Shown here: positions 52,543-60,534 of the stretch, one piece after another
How positions within the stretch are numbered: position 1 is the first letter of the stretch
Layout: each line of letters starts with the position of its first letter
DNA from: Pseudomonas orientalis
Lineage (GTDB): Bacteria > Pseudomonadota > Gammaproteobacteria > Pseudomonadales > Pseudomonadaceae
DNA length: 64,000 bases
Reading direction: 5' to 3'
NCBI RefSeq assembly: GCF_001439815.1
Contig: NZ_JYLM01000016.1
Location: 1 to 64,000, forward strand
Position numbers and translations under genes: made by a program
Notes under the pieces: generated by a model
The model's database searches: none
Told to the model about the DNA's origin: nothing
Seen by the model: the letters and a program-made list of their open reading frames with translations, nothing else

Positions 52543-52740
52543 ATGGCGCAATCTCGAACTTCTTTGAAACCAGCAGATAGGCGGCAATTCAATAACCCCC
52601 ATACTGCCGTTCAAATAGCCGGTGCTGACGCCGCCCGAAAAGGGCTACGGGTGTATGACTGCCCTTACCACCATCCTGCGATGCGCGCGTCGTGGCTAAA
52701 GGGCTTTGCCCAGGAACAGCAGCTGACGCTGAACCTCTAG
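52543..52740 (+). CDS. RMF/CrpP-like small protein
   Basis: The 65-residue protein contains AGADAARKGLRVYDCPY and MRASWLKGFAQEQQ, the pattern G..AA..G....CPY......R..WL.G of ribosome modulation factor. Its length and this motif also recall CrpP, a 65-residue protein on Pseudomonas plasmids and ICEs first reported to modify ciprofloxacin and later disputed. The true function is therefore open: ribosome hibernation or drug response. It stands alone between a terminator and the topoisomerase gene. The ATG has a weak GGGGA site upstream. Confidence 0.75.
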   Translation: MAQSRTSLKPADRRQFNNPHTAVQIAGADAARKGLRVYDCPYHHPAMRASWLKGFAQEQQLTLNL

Positions 52741-52808
52741 CCGCTAAAAGCCTTCCGTTGTGCATTGACCATTTCCCATTGAAGCCCTACCTGCCATGAC
52801 GTGACAGT

Positions 52809-52833
52809 CCCTCTCTGCATAATTGAGAAGGGG
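52809..52833 (+). promoter_or_regulatory. Hairpin over the topoisomerase ribosome binding site
   Basis: CCCTCTC pairs with GAGA-A-GGG (one bulged A) around TGCATAATT; the GAAGGGG that precedes the GTG start at 52840 is in the 3' arm. The segment starts with TGACAGTCC, also found before the similar hairpin at 54825. Confidence 0.5.
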
Positions 52834-52839
52834 CACACC

Positions 52840-54744
52840 GTGAAGCTATTGATCATCGAGGCACCTGGGAAGCTCAAAAAGCTTCAGCCAATGATGAAGA
52901 AACTGCGTCCAGGTGAAGACTGGCTAGTTGTCGCCAGTGGTGGGCACATCCGCGACCTGCCGGCCAGAGGACAGGACGACAGCATGATCACTACCGGCGT
53001 ACGCAAAAACTACACACCGGTGTACGAGATCCTGGATAAGAGCGCCAAGGCTGTGCGGACCATCAAGGCCGCAGCTAAACAGGCCGATGAAATCTACCTC
53101 GCAACCGACCCGGATCGCGAAGGTGAAAGCATCAGCTGGCACATTCAGCAAGTACTGGCGGTCAAATCCTACAAACGCATCACCTTCAATGAAATCACCC
53201 TCAAGCGTGTCGCAGAGGCTCTAGCCAATCCTCGCCAAATCGATTTGAACAGAGTCGCCTCACAAGAATGCCGGCGTGTACTTGATCGCTTGGTGGGTTA
53301 CCTGGTGACTCAGGAGCTACGCCGACTGATGGGCAAGCCCACCTCTGCAGGCCGCGTGCAATCGCCTGCCGTATACCTGGTGGTTTTGCGCGAGCGCGAA
53401 ATCCGCAATTTTCAGGTAGTCAACCACTTCGGTGTGCGTCTGAACTTTGTGGATATGAATCAGGGCACCACCTGGTATGCAGATTGGCAACCGGTACCGG
53501 ATTTCGCGAGCAAAGACTTTCCTTACGTTCAAGATGCCAACCTGGCCCAACTCGTCGCCGGCACACGTAATGTCGTCGTCGAGTCCTGTGAAGACCGCAA
53601 GGCCGAGCGCCACCCACCCGCGCCCTTCATCTCTTCCACCCTTCAACAAGCAGCCAGCAACGCCTTGAAATGGGACCCGGACAAGACTATGCAAGTCGCC
53701 CAGCGATTGTATGAACAAGGCGTGATCACCTACCACAGGACGGATAATCCCAACGTACCAGACGAGGCCATGGAGGATATTAGAACCGTAGCTAGATCTA
53801 TCGGATTGAAGACCGTCGACGAGCGACGTACATTCAAGGCCGCCGAAGGCGCGCAGGAAGGCCACCCCGCTATTACCCCGACGCATTGGGCTGATACAAA
53901 AGCTGGTGAGAACGACGAGGAGCTCGCCCTGTACAAGTTGATTTGGGTCCGGGCGCTGGCCAGCCAGATCGAAGCGGCGGTATTCGACGTGCGTGCTGTA
54001 AAACTGCTCGCGGTTGGCCCAAATGGTAAGGCTTTGCGATTCAATGCAAATGGTGAAACCCTTTTTCATCCTGGGTGGCGGAAACTGCTCAAGGGCGATG
54101 ACACAGACGATGAGGAAGATGCAGCAGCGAGCAACCCAGTTCCTGCACTCACACCAAAACAGATCCTCTCTGTGCACAACGGAGAACTGCTGAAGAAGAA
54201 AACTCAGCCGCCATCCCGCTACACCAAGGCCAGTCTAATCAAAGAAATGGAGCGCCGCGGTATTGGTCGTCCCAGTACGTTCGCCTCGATCTTGAAGAAC
54301 ATCACCAGCAAAGGAATGATTGAGGAAAAAAGCCGCAAGCTGGTACCGGCGCCGCTGGGGGAGGAAACAATCGCGAAGCTGGAAGGGTTCTTCAGTTTCG
54401 TGGAGCTCGATTTTACGAGGGAGCTGGAGCGCGATTTGGACAAAATCGCCCAGGGCCAAGACACCTATGGAGCTGTCGTTGCGCGTCTGCATAGACGCCT
54501 GGAAGAGGAACTGTCTCAGCAACGTGGAATGCCGAGTGTGCCGATGGCGTCCGCTCCACGCCCAGCCACAGCAGGTGGCGCTTTCAACTGTCCAAAGTGC
54601 AATCAGCCCCTCGCAAGGCGACAGAAAAAAGGGGACGGTGGCTATGACTTTTGGGGTTGTACAGGCTTCAAATCGAATGGATGCAAGGTGAGTTTTCCAA
54701 ACTTGAATGGCAAACCAGATCTCAATAAACCCAGAGGGGTGTGA
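52840..54744 (+). CDS. Type IA DNA topoisomerase, ICE-borne
   Basis: The 634-residue enzyme relaxes or decatenates DNA by cutting one strand. The TOPRIM domain is at the N-terminus (KLLIIEAPGK; acidic triad in ATDPDREGE), the catalytic Tyr in GVITYHRTDNPNVP near residue 305 (His replaces the usual Met), and a zinc ribbon at the end (CPKCNQPLARR then CTGFKSNGC), which is more TopA- than TopB-like. The start is GTG at 52840 after GAAGGGG; a GTG at 52801 has no ribosome binding site. Such an enzyme is standard in this ICE family and should help resolve the replicating circle or the transferred strand. Confidence 0.93.
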   Translation: MKLLIIEAPGKLKKLQPMMKKLRPGEDWLVVASGGHIRDLPARGQDDSMITTGVRKNYTPVYEILDKSAKAVRTIKAAAKQADEIYLATDPDREGESISWHIQQVLAVKSYKRITFNEITLKRVAEALANPRQIDLNRVASQECRRVLDRLVGYLVTQELRRLMGKPTSAGRVQSPAVYLVVLREREIRNFQVVNHFGVRLNFVDMNQGTTWYADWQPVPDFASKDFPYVQDANLAQLVAGTRNVVVESCEDRKAERHPPAPFISSTLQQAASNALKWDPDKTMQVAQRLYEQGVITYHRTDNPNVPDEAMEDIRTVARSIGLKTVDERRTFKAAEGAQEGHPAITPTHWADTKAGENDEELALYKLIWVRALASQIEAAVFDVRAVKLLAVGPNGKALRFNANGETLFHPGWRKLLKGDDTDDEEDAAASNPVPALTPKQILSVHNGELLKKKTQPPSRYTKASLIKEMERRGIGRPSTFASILKNITSKGMIEEKSRKLVPAPLGEETIAKLEGFFSFVELDFTRELERDLDKIAQGQDTYGAVVARLHRRLEEELSQQRGMPSVPMASAPRPATAGGAFNCPKCNQPLARRQKKGDGGYDFWGCTGFKSNGCKVSFPNLNGKPDLNKPRGV

Positions 54745-54824
54745 CTTCTGCCATTGCCGATATAAATCACCGACAACGCCGTTACGCATTAACCCTAGAA
54801 GCCCACCATTCCTATACCTGACAG

Positions 54825-54848
54825 TCCTCTGCGAAATAGCAGAGGAGG
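54825..54848 (+). promoter_or_regulatory. Perfect hairpin over the PcfJ-gene ribosome binding site
   Basis: TCCTCTGC and GCAGAGGA form a perfect 8-bp stem around GAAATA, and the GAGGAGG ribosome binding site (54842-54848) is in the 3' arm. Preceded by TGACAGTCC as at the topoisomerase gene. Translation would be off unless the hairpin opens. Confidence 0.65.
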
Positions 54849-54854
54849 TCATGG

Positions 54855-56735
54855 GTGAGCGTACAGAAGAGACAATCGGTGGTGGGGCTGCGCATCTTAG
54901 CGCCGAAGCTGGAGAAGTTCTCAGACCGGCAAATTGAAGTCGCCCAGACATGGGCTTTACAATTTAACGTACCGCCCTCCCAGCTGACCTCCTTCATCGA
55001 TACCTATCTGAGTTCCACTGTCCATACTCGTTGCTGGTGCGTAGCCCTGCCCTCTACAGATGATCAAACACGGCCGGTCCTGGCCAGAATCGGCGATCAC
55101 CTCCAGTACTTCGATGGTCATCAGGTTAAGGCCTGCAAAATCTTCAGCAAGGACCGCGTGCATAAGAGAAAACCTACCGCAATGGTGGCCCAGCAGCTAC
55201 TGCTCAGGTTTGAAAAACGCTGGTATGCAGACGTCCTACTGACCTCCTTCTGCAAGTCGGCTGGAGAGAGGGCGAAAGCCCTTTCGATTGAAGATCTAGG
55301 AAGCTTTAATCGCCGCGGCTTCGATTGGACGGCGAGCAACAACCGGTACTTCAATCCCCGCACCCGATTTTACCTGAAGCAGATTGGCAGCACGCTGAAG
55401 CAGTTTTGCCAGTGTCTGGACCAAGAGCTTTTATTCGCCATTCGTTCAGCGCAATGTCCCTCACCCAAGCTCTATAACTGGCTGGCTCAAGGTGACCGAA
55501 AACGCCGCCTTCAGGCCCTAAAAGCCCAGCCAGTACTGATTCCACTTCTGGTACTAGCAGATCAATGGCCGTGGCCGTGGGATGGGCAGCAGCAGGTATA
55601 CATGAACTGCCCATGGGATGAACTTCAGGCGTGGCGCCCATACTGGAGTGAGGACCGTTATTTGATTTCCGCTGAAGAATGCCTGCTAGGTCGCATAGCC
55701 GACGCGGGCCTCCCCCTTTCCGACACACTGGCTTGGCTGCTACAGGCGCCGCGCACTGCAGTGCGCTACCTGGGTCAACAGCGGGTATTCGATACCGGCA
55801 GTGCATTGACCCGTATCAGCCGCGAGGGGCCACAAGGACCCTGGCATCGACTGCTGCTGGGAGCCTCACTGGGCAATCGCCGTCCTCTTAAAAAAGCGCA
55901 CTGGATCACTCTCTTCGCGCTGCTGGATAAAATCCCGTATCAACTGCTGGATCAAACGCAGGACTGGAACAGGCTGCTGTCAGGGTGTCCAACTGATTGG
56001 TCGGACGACAATTGGTCCAAAATCGCCGACGACTTTCGAGACCTGAACGAGCTCTTTAACAACGTTGATGAGAGCGACGGACCAGCTTCTGGCGAAGCAT
56101 TGCAGAAACTCAAAAGCTTCATTGCTACTGCTTCCTATCACCAGATCGCCAGCTTGGTGAATGGCTTTCACCTCGCGTTGATAGACATCCGTGAGGCTTT
56201 AGATGCAGTAGATCCACAAACAAGAACAGACTCTTTAACGCCCTGGAAGCCGCTGCTTTATTCAACCAGCACACCCCTCGTGAGTCCAAATGGGCTGCAA
56301 ATTATCGAACTGAAGTGCCCCGCCGATCTTGATGCGGAACATCGAGCGCTGGGCCATTGCATTGATGGTTACGACTACAGTGCTTATCGGGGCATCTGCC
56401 GTCTTTTTTCGGTTCGCGAAAACGGGAAATCGTTGGCCTCTGCAGAAATCCAAATGGATGAAAGTGCCTGGGGCGAAACGTTAGCAAAATTGACTCCCAA
56501 ACACCTGGTGACGATACAACTGAGAGGGCTCCGCAATCGCACACCTAAGTCGGGCTCCAGGGTTGACCGGGCCTATCAATGGTTTTGGGCAAAGATCAAA
56601 TCGGGTGAGCTCGCCATTAACCTGGAATGGCCCGACCAAACACTATCCATGTCGCGCTATACAAATCGAAACCGGAAAAAAATGCATGCCCAGGCCTGTG
56701 CGGAATGGATCAACCAACGATTGAGCAGGACATGA
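54855..56735 (+). CDS. PcfJ-domain protein
   Basis: The 626-residue protein carries a PcfJ-like domain near its C-terminus (about residues 495-545: ELKCPADLDAEHRALGHCID, then YRGICRLFSVRENG and SLASAEIQ). PcfJ proteins come from conjugative plasmids and ICEs; their activity is unknown. The long N-terminal region is helical, rich in Trp and Arg, and without known motif. The start is GTG at 54855, six bases after GAGGAGG; an ATG at 54851 is in another frame. It overlaps the helicase gene by ATGA, so the two proteins probably act together. Confidence 0.83.
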   Translation: MSVQKRQSVVGLRILAPKLEKFSDRQIEVAQTWALQFNVPPSQLTSFIDTYLSSTVHTRCWCVALPSTDDQTRPVLARIGDHLQYFDGHQVKACKIFSKDRVHKRKPTAMVAQQLLLRFEKRWYADVLLTSFCKSAGERAKALSIEDLGSFNRRGFDWTASNNRYFNPRTRFYLKQIGSTLKQFCQCLDQELLFAIRSAQCPSPKLYNWLAQGDRKRRLQALKAQPVLIPLLVLADQWPWPWDGQQQVYMNCPWDELQAWRPYWSEDRYLISAEECLLGRIADAGLPLSDTLAWLLQAPRTAVRYLGQQRVFDTGSALTRISREGPQGPWHRLLLGASLGNRRPLKKAHWITLFALLDKIPYQLLDQTQDWNRLLSGCPTDWSDDNWSKIADDFRDLNELFNNVDESDGPASGEALQKLKSFIATASYHQIASLVNGFHLALIDIREALDAVDPQTRTDSLTPWKPLLYSTSTPLVSPNGLQIIELKCPADLDAEHRALGHCIDGYDYSAYRGICRLFSVRENGKSLASAEIQMDESAWGETLAKLTPKHLVTIQLRGLRNRTPKSGSRVDRAYQWFWAKIKSGELAINLEWPDQTLSMSRYTNRNRKKMHAQACAEWINQRLSRT

Positions 56736-58687
56736 GTCGTCCACGTCTGATGAACCGCCGGCAGGACCTGGTCGAAAAAGTCATTTTTGACGGCTATGAC
56801 TTCGGGGTCTTAATGCAATACGTTGAGGGTGCGAACCGGCTGTTTCTCGAACGTAATGGTTTCTATATTCGGCGTGCCGAGCATCCTCAACATCGCTATT
56901 GGCGATTACCAAAAGGCAAGTTGCTGGATGACCTGGATGTGCTTTTCCACCGTTTGATGGAGTTGTCCGAGGACCGTTTCAATGAAAGTTGGGAGACGTT
57001 TTCACATAAAATCACAGCCGCACAAAACGCCCCAGATCGGCAGGCATTCACGTGGGGGCTGACCTTTCGGATAGCTCCACTCGTTCAGGGCGGGATCCTG
57101 CTGTCAGGTGACTACCATCCTGGCGCGGTCGCCGTTTCAAGGTGCATGCACGGCGTGTTTCTCGGGCATTCCAAGTCCTGGCGCATCGACGCTGGTGCGG
57201 AAGTGGTGCGAAGCAACCTGATCCTGGAGCTTGGAATGTCGGAGGATCAGTTCGAGATCCTCGACACCCTGCAAGAGCTGCTGACCGACGGATCCGTTGT
57301 TCCAGCTGATGAAATCACCCGCATCAGTCTTGGTGGACCTCCACAAGAGCGCGCTGTAAAAGCGGCTGATGACAGCACCTCAACCGATGTGTATCTAGCC
57401 GCGGTGCCCTCAATCGAGCGCACCGGGTTCACCACCGAACAGATTAACCAGGCATTGGCTGGTTATTCTTTGCTGGACCATCAACCGGCAGGCATCCGTC
57501 ACTTGCTACAGCGCACAAGCGCCTTGCTTGCGGATGACATGGGGCTGGGCAAAACTCGCCAGGCAATCATTGCCGCTGCAATTCGAGCAGCTGATAGGCC
57601 CATCTTGGTAATCACGCTGTCGACGTTGATCATCAACTGGCAACGCGAAATCCAGATGGTATATCCCGAGGCCACAATCGGCCAACAGGTCTTTGATCCC
57701 TCTTCGCAATGGATTATCACCAACTACGAACGCCTGGGCGACTTTGTTCTGCATGCAGGACACTTTGACGTGATGATCATCGACGAGGCGCACCGCCTGA
57801 AAGAGCCGACCGCCGCGTGGACACGTCACGGCTTCGACATTGCCGCCAAGATACCCAACCGCTACCTGCTGACGGGTACGCCAGTCCTCAACCGAGAATC
57901 TGAGCTGCACACGCTGCTACGGCTATCCGGCCACCCCGTTGGGAAGCTGCCCTTGAAAGAATTCTGCGAACAGTTCGCCGGCAGTCAGGATTTCCGCATG
58001 AATCTGCGGGACGCAATCGGCGATTGGATGCTTCGTCGACGCAAGGATGTCTTGCCCGGTCTCAAAGGCAAACAGCGCCAAACGTTACCCGTCGAGCTCA
58101 CTGCTGAAGAGCGCAAGCAATACGATCAGATTCGGCTTGAAGACAGACCTAGCCTTGCTCGGTTGGGATCACTGCGTCAGTTGCTTGAGCAGGTGAAGAT
58201 CCGTGTCGTTATGGATCTGCTATGCGAGCTGGACGCGGAGGACAAAGTTATCTTGTTCTGTGAGTTCAAGGGTACGGTAGGAACACTTCGCACACGGTGC
58301 AAGCAAGCTGAGTACGGGTGCGTCACGGTTGTAGGCAGTGACTCTGTGGGAAAACGGCAGAAAGCGATCGATCAATTCCAAAGTGATCCAGAAACCCGCA
58401 TCTTTGCCGCCACTACCTCCGCTGCCGGCACCGGCAACAACCTCACTGCGGCCAACTATGTGATGTTCTTGGGCCTGCCGTGGACGCCAGGAATGCAGGA
58501 CCAGGCAGAGGACAGGGCCTATCGGAATGGGCAATTGCGCATGGTCGTAGTGAAAATCCCCCTGGTGGAAAACACCATTGATCAAATGCTCTGGCAAATG
58601 CTGCTGGATAAGTGCCAATTAGCCAGTGATCTCATAGAGCCCGATGCAGCCGCCAACACCAGACATACGTTGGCGACCCATTTATGA
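56732..58687 (+). CDS. SNF2-family helicase/ATPase
   Basis: The 651-residue protein has an ICE-specific N-terminal part (about 240 residues), then the SNF2/DEAD-like motor: LLADDMGLGKTRQAI (Walker A, about residue 266), MIIDEAHRLK, LLTGTPVLNRESE, the second RecA lobe with VILFCEFKGTV, and AGTGNNLTAANYVMFLGLPW followed by QAEDRAYRNGQ, the arginine-finger motif. It should translocate on double-stranded DNA. The ATG at 56732 overlaps the PcfJ stop. It is the last gene of the rightward block; the next gene is on the other strand 14 bases away. Confidence 0.9.
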   Translation: MSRPRLMNRRQDLVEKVIFDGYDFGVLMQYVEGANRLFLERNGFYIRRAEHPQHRYWRLPKGKLLDDLDVLFHRLMELSEDRFNESWETFSHKITAAQNAPDRQAFTWGLTFRIAPLVQGGILLSGDYHPGAVAVSRCMHGVFLGHSKSWRIDAGAEVVRSNLILELGMSEDQFEILDTLQELLTDGSVVPADEITRISLGGPPQERAVKAADDSTSTDVYLAAVPSIERTGFTTEQINQALAGYSLLDHQPAGIRHLLQRTSALLADDMGLGKTRQAIIAAAIRAADRPILVITLSTLIINWQREIQMVYPEATIGQQVFDPSSQWIITNYERLGDFVLHAGHFDVMIIDEAHRLKEPTAAWTRHGFDIAAKIPNRYLLTGTPVLNRESELHTLLRLSGHPVGKLPLKEFCEQFAGSQDFRMNLRDAIGDWMLRRRKDVLPGLKGKQRQTLPVELTAEERKQYDQIRLEDRPSLARLGSLRQLLEQVKIRVVMDLLCELDAEDKVILFCEFKGTVGTLRTRCKQAEYGCVTVVGSDSVGKRQKAIDQFQSDPETRIFAATTSAAGTGNNLTAANYVMFLGLPWTPGMQDQAEDRAYRNGQLRMVVVKIPLVENTIDQMLWQMLLDKCQLASDLIEPDAAANTRHTLATHL

Positions 58688-58701
58688 TTCGCCGTAAATT
58701 A

Positions 58702-59172
58702 CTACTGAGAAGCTGTAATGTTTAAAACATATTTGGAACCATTGCTTTGACTCTCAGGAACCTGAAAGGTCTCGCCGTTCGCAACCGTAGTATCGCTGGC
58801 TGTTTGGAATATTTCCGTATGTGGAAAATCTAATTGGAGCTTCCCGACTTTTGTCGTGTTCATCTCAAGCAATCGAACATACTTTACATGGTAGCGAATC
58901 AGAATCTTTCCATTGCTCATAATGGCTGGAGTAATAAAACCGATTGTGCCAATATCAACAGTATCAGCAACAGGCATACCGTGCTCCACGGATTTGTTGA
59001 AAGTAATAGTTTTCACATCCCGGTATGGAAAAGTTACACGATCCGTTGTATCACCTGAAAACCTCGCGACGCTTTCACCATTACGAGTCAACTCAGCAGT
59101 CAGATGTACTGTTTCAGCAGCTGAGGCGCCGGTTGCCAAGGTTGCTAATGCCATGAACAGGATTCCCTTCAT
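58702..59172 (-). CDS. Exported ICE protein of unknown function, opposite strand
   Basis: The only leftward gene in the ICE part. The 156-residue product has a signal peptide (MKGILFMALATLATGASA, cleavage after ASA) and a beta-rich mature domain: ETVHLTAELTRNGESVARFSG, FPYRDVKTITFNKSVEHGMP, GTIGFITPAIMSNGKILIRYHVKYVRLLEMN, GETFQVPESQSNG. The middle part resembles secretin/PilN-like beta domains in feel, but I cannot name a family. The ATG at 59172 was chosen by the signal peptide and a GGAG site; longer starts at 59199 and 59211 exist. It lies right before the pilus operon, so a role in the pilus or mating surface is plausible. Confidence 0.68.
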   Translation of the reverse strand: MKGILFMALATLATGASAAETVHLTAELTRNGESVARFSGDTTDRVTFPYRDVKTITFNKSVEHGMPVADTVDIGTIGFITPAIMSNGKILIRYHVKYVRLLEMNTTKVGKLQLDFPHTEIFQTASDTTVANGETFQVPESQSNGSKYVLNITASQ

Positions 59173-59216
59173 ACGATTGTCGCTCCGCTTCAGATTCATT
59201 TGATTATTCAAGTCAT

Positions 59217-59241
59217 CGCACAGGGATCTGTGCGTTTTTTT
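59217..59241 (+). terminator. Intrinsic terminator between helicase unit and pil operon
   Basis: CGCACAG and CTGTGCG form a perfect 7-bp stem around GGAT, followed by T7, for rightward transcription. Since no terminator lies between the helicase stop (58687) and here, the helicase transcript should run antisense through the whole leftward gene before ending. Confidence 0.88.
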
Positions 59242-59346
59242 CGCAGGCCTTCAGCTCGGTCCGCGCCATCTTTGTATAGCCTATAAATGCCTTTATACGC
59301 AGTTTTCTATTTCCTACTGCGCAGCTGATACCAGCCTGTCAACGTT

Positions 59347-59365
59347 CCCCTATCATTACAAGGGG
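59347..59365 (+). promoter_or_regulatory. Small hairpin before pilL
   Basis: CCCCT and AGGGG pair around ATCATTACA; the AGGGG is the only ribosome-binding-like sequence before the pilL ATG (11 bases away). Weaker than the other ICE hairpins. Confidence 0.35.
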
Positions 59366-59376
59366 CCTCTCGGCAC

Positions 59377-60534
59377 ATGATCAGGCACGTCACCACGCTC
59401 TCGCTGCTCGCGTTAATCGCCAGTTGCACGACCCAAACGGCGCAGACACCTAAGCCCGCATTCGACAGCAGTCGCAACCCGGACATGTTGACGCCAGACC
59501 TCTATCCTGGCGGCGCCGTTCCTGAAAAAGAACCAGTAGTGCGCTATGGGCGCTACACCCTCGTCAGCACGCTGCCAGATTCTGGCCAACGTGACCTGAT
59601 GGCTCAGATTATCGACATCAGCATTCCAGCCAACATGCACCCAAATGTGCGTGAGGCCATGCAGTACGTGGTGGACCGTTCAGGTTATACGCTTTGCTCG
59701 GCAGACTCTGGCCACGTCAACATCCTTTACACCCGACCACTCCCAGCAGCCCAATATAAACTTGGCCCTATGACCCTGCGTAACACCCTGCAGGTGCTCG
59801 CAGGTCCGGCCTGGCAGGTGAAGGTCGACGAGGTCAACCGTCAGGTGTGCTACGTCCTGCGCCCTGGCTACCAGCTCCCGGACTCTCCACGTCCTGCATC
59901 AACTCTGATTGCTCAACTCAACACATCGACAGCTGCACAGCCTATCGCAGCGAAGAGCAATAACAATGATGCGGGCAGCCAAGCAGTAGTCGCCGCCGTT
60001 CCCCAAACAGCGCCTTTCACAACAACGGCATCAGCCGATACCCCTGTGGCGAACGCTGCACCAGCCAAATCCGTGGCCCCTCCTACGGTGATTACCAAGG
60101 ATGGCTCTACAAAACAAACGTCTGCCTTGCCGACTCAGAGTCCGGCCTCGACCTCGTCCAGCAACCCAAATGCCAAGGCCGCTTCAACTCCGAAACTGGT
60201 CACCGCGCCGTCCGCAGTTTCTGCAGCGCCAAAGCCGGTTGCGACGGACATTGCAGCGCCGAAGCCGCTGGCCCAGACATGGACGGCTTCAACTGGCTCA
60301 ACCCTTCGTCAAACCGTCGAAGGCTGGGCTGAAAAAGCGGGCTGGAAACTGATGTGGCAGGTCGATGATTTGGATTACTCAATTGACGCTCCACTTCGAT
60401 TTGAGGGCAGTTTCCAAGAAGCCATCGGGTCGATTTTCCCGCTGTACGACACGGCTCCACGGTCCTTTCTGGTCGATGTGGTCGACAGTAGCTCATCACA
60501 GCGGCTGATTTTTATTACAGAGAGGAACAAATGA
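59377..60534 (+). CDS. pilL: Type IVB pilus lipoprotein PilL (TcpQ domain)
   Basis: The 385-residue lipoprotein has a lipobox (LLALIASC) at residues 11-18, an N-terminal PilL domain (YGRYTLVSTLPDSGQRDLMAQIIDI, VREAMQYVVDRSGYTLC), a long Ala/Thr/Pro/Ser linker (about 185-300) and a C-terminal TcpQ domain (STLRQTVEGWAEKAGWKLMW, RFEGSFQEAIGSIFPLY). It anchors and helps assemble the secretin PilN. PilL-PilN-PilO-PilP is the start of the thin conjugative pilus cluster as on plasmid R64 and PAPI-1. It overlaps pilN by ATGA. Confidence 0.93.
   Translation: MIRHVTTLSLLALIASCTTQTAQTPKPAFDSSRNPDMLTPDLYPGGAVPEKEPVVRYGRYTLVSTLPDSGQRDLMAQIIDISIPANMHPNVREAMQYVVDRSGYTLCSADSGHVNILYTRPLPAAQYKLGPMTLRNTLQVLAGPAWQVKVDEVNRQVCYVLRPGYQLPDSPRPASTLIAQLNTSTAAQPIAAKSNNNDAGSQAVVAAVPQTAPFTTTASADTPVANAAPAKSVAPPTVITKDGSTKQTSALPTQSPASTSSSNPNAKAASTPKLVTAPSAVSAAPKPVATDIAAPKPLAQTWTASTGSTLRQTVEGWAEKAGWKLMWQVDDLDYSIDAPLRFEGSFQEAIGSIFPLYDTAPRSFLVDVVDSSSSQRLIFITERNK

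Noticed and set aside
54707..54937. 76-codon frame between the topoisomerase and PcfJ genes
   Set aside because: It begins inside the topoisomerase gene and shares the ribosome binding site that serves the GTG of the PcfJ gene; no family match.
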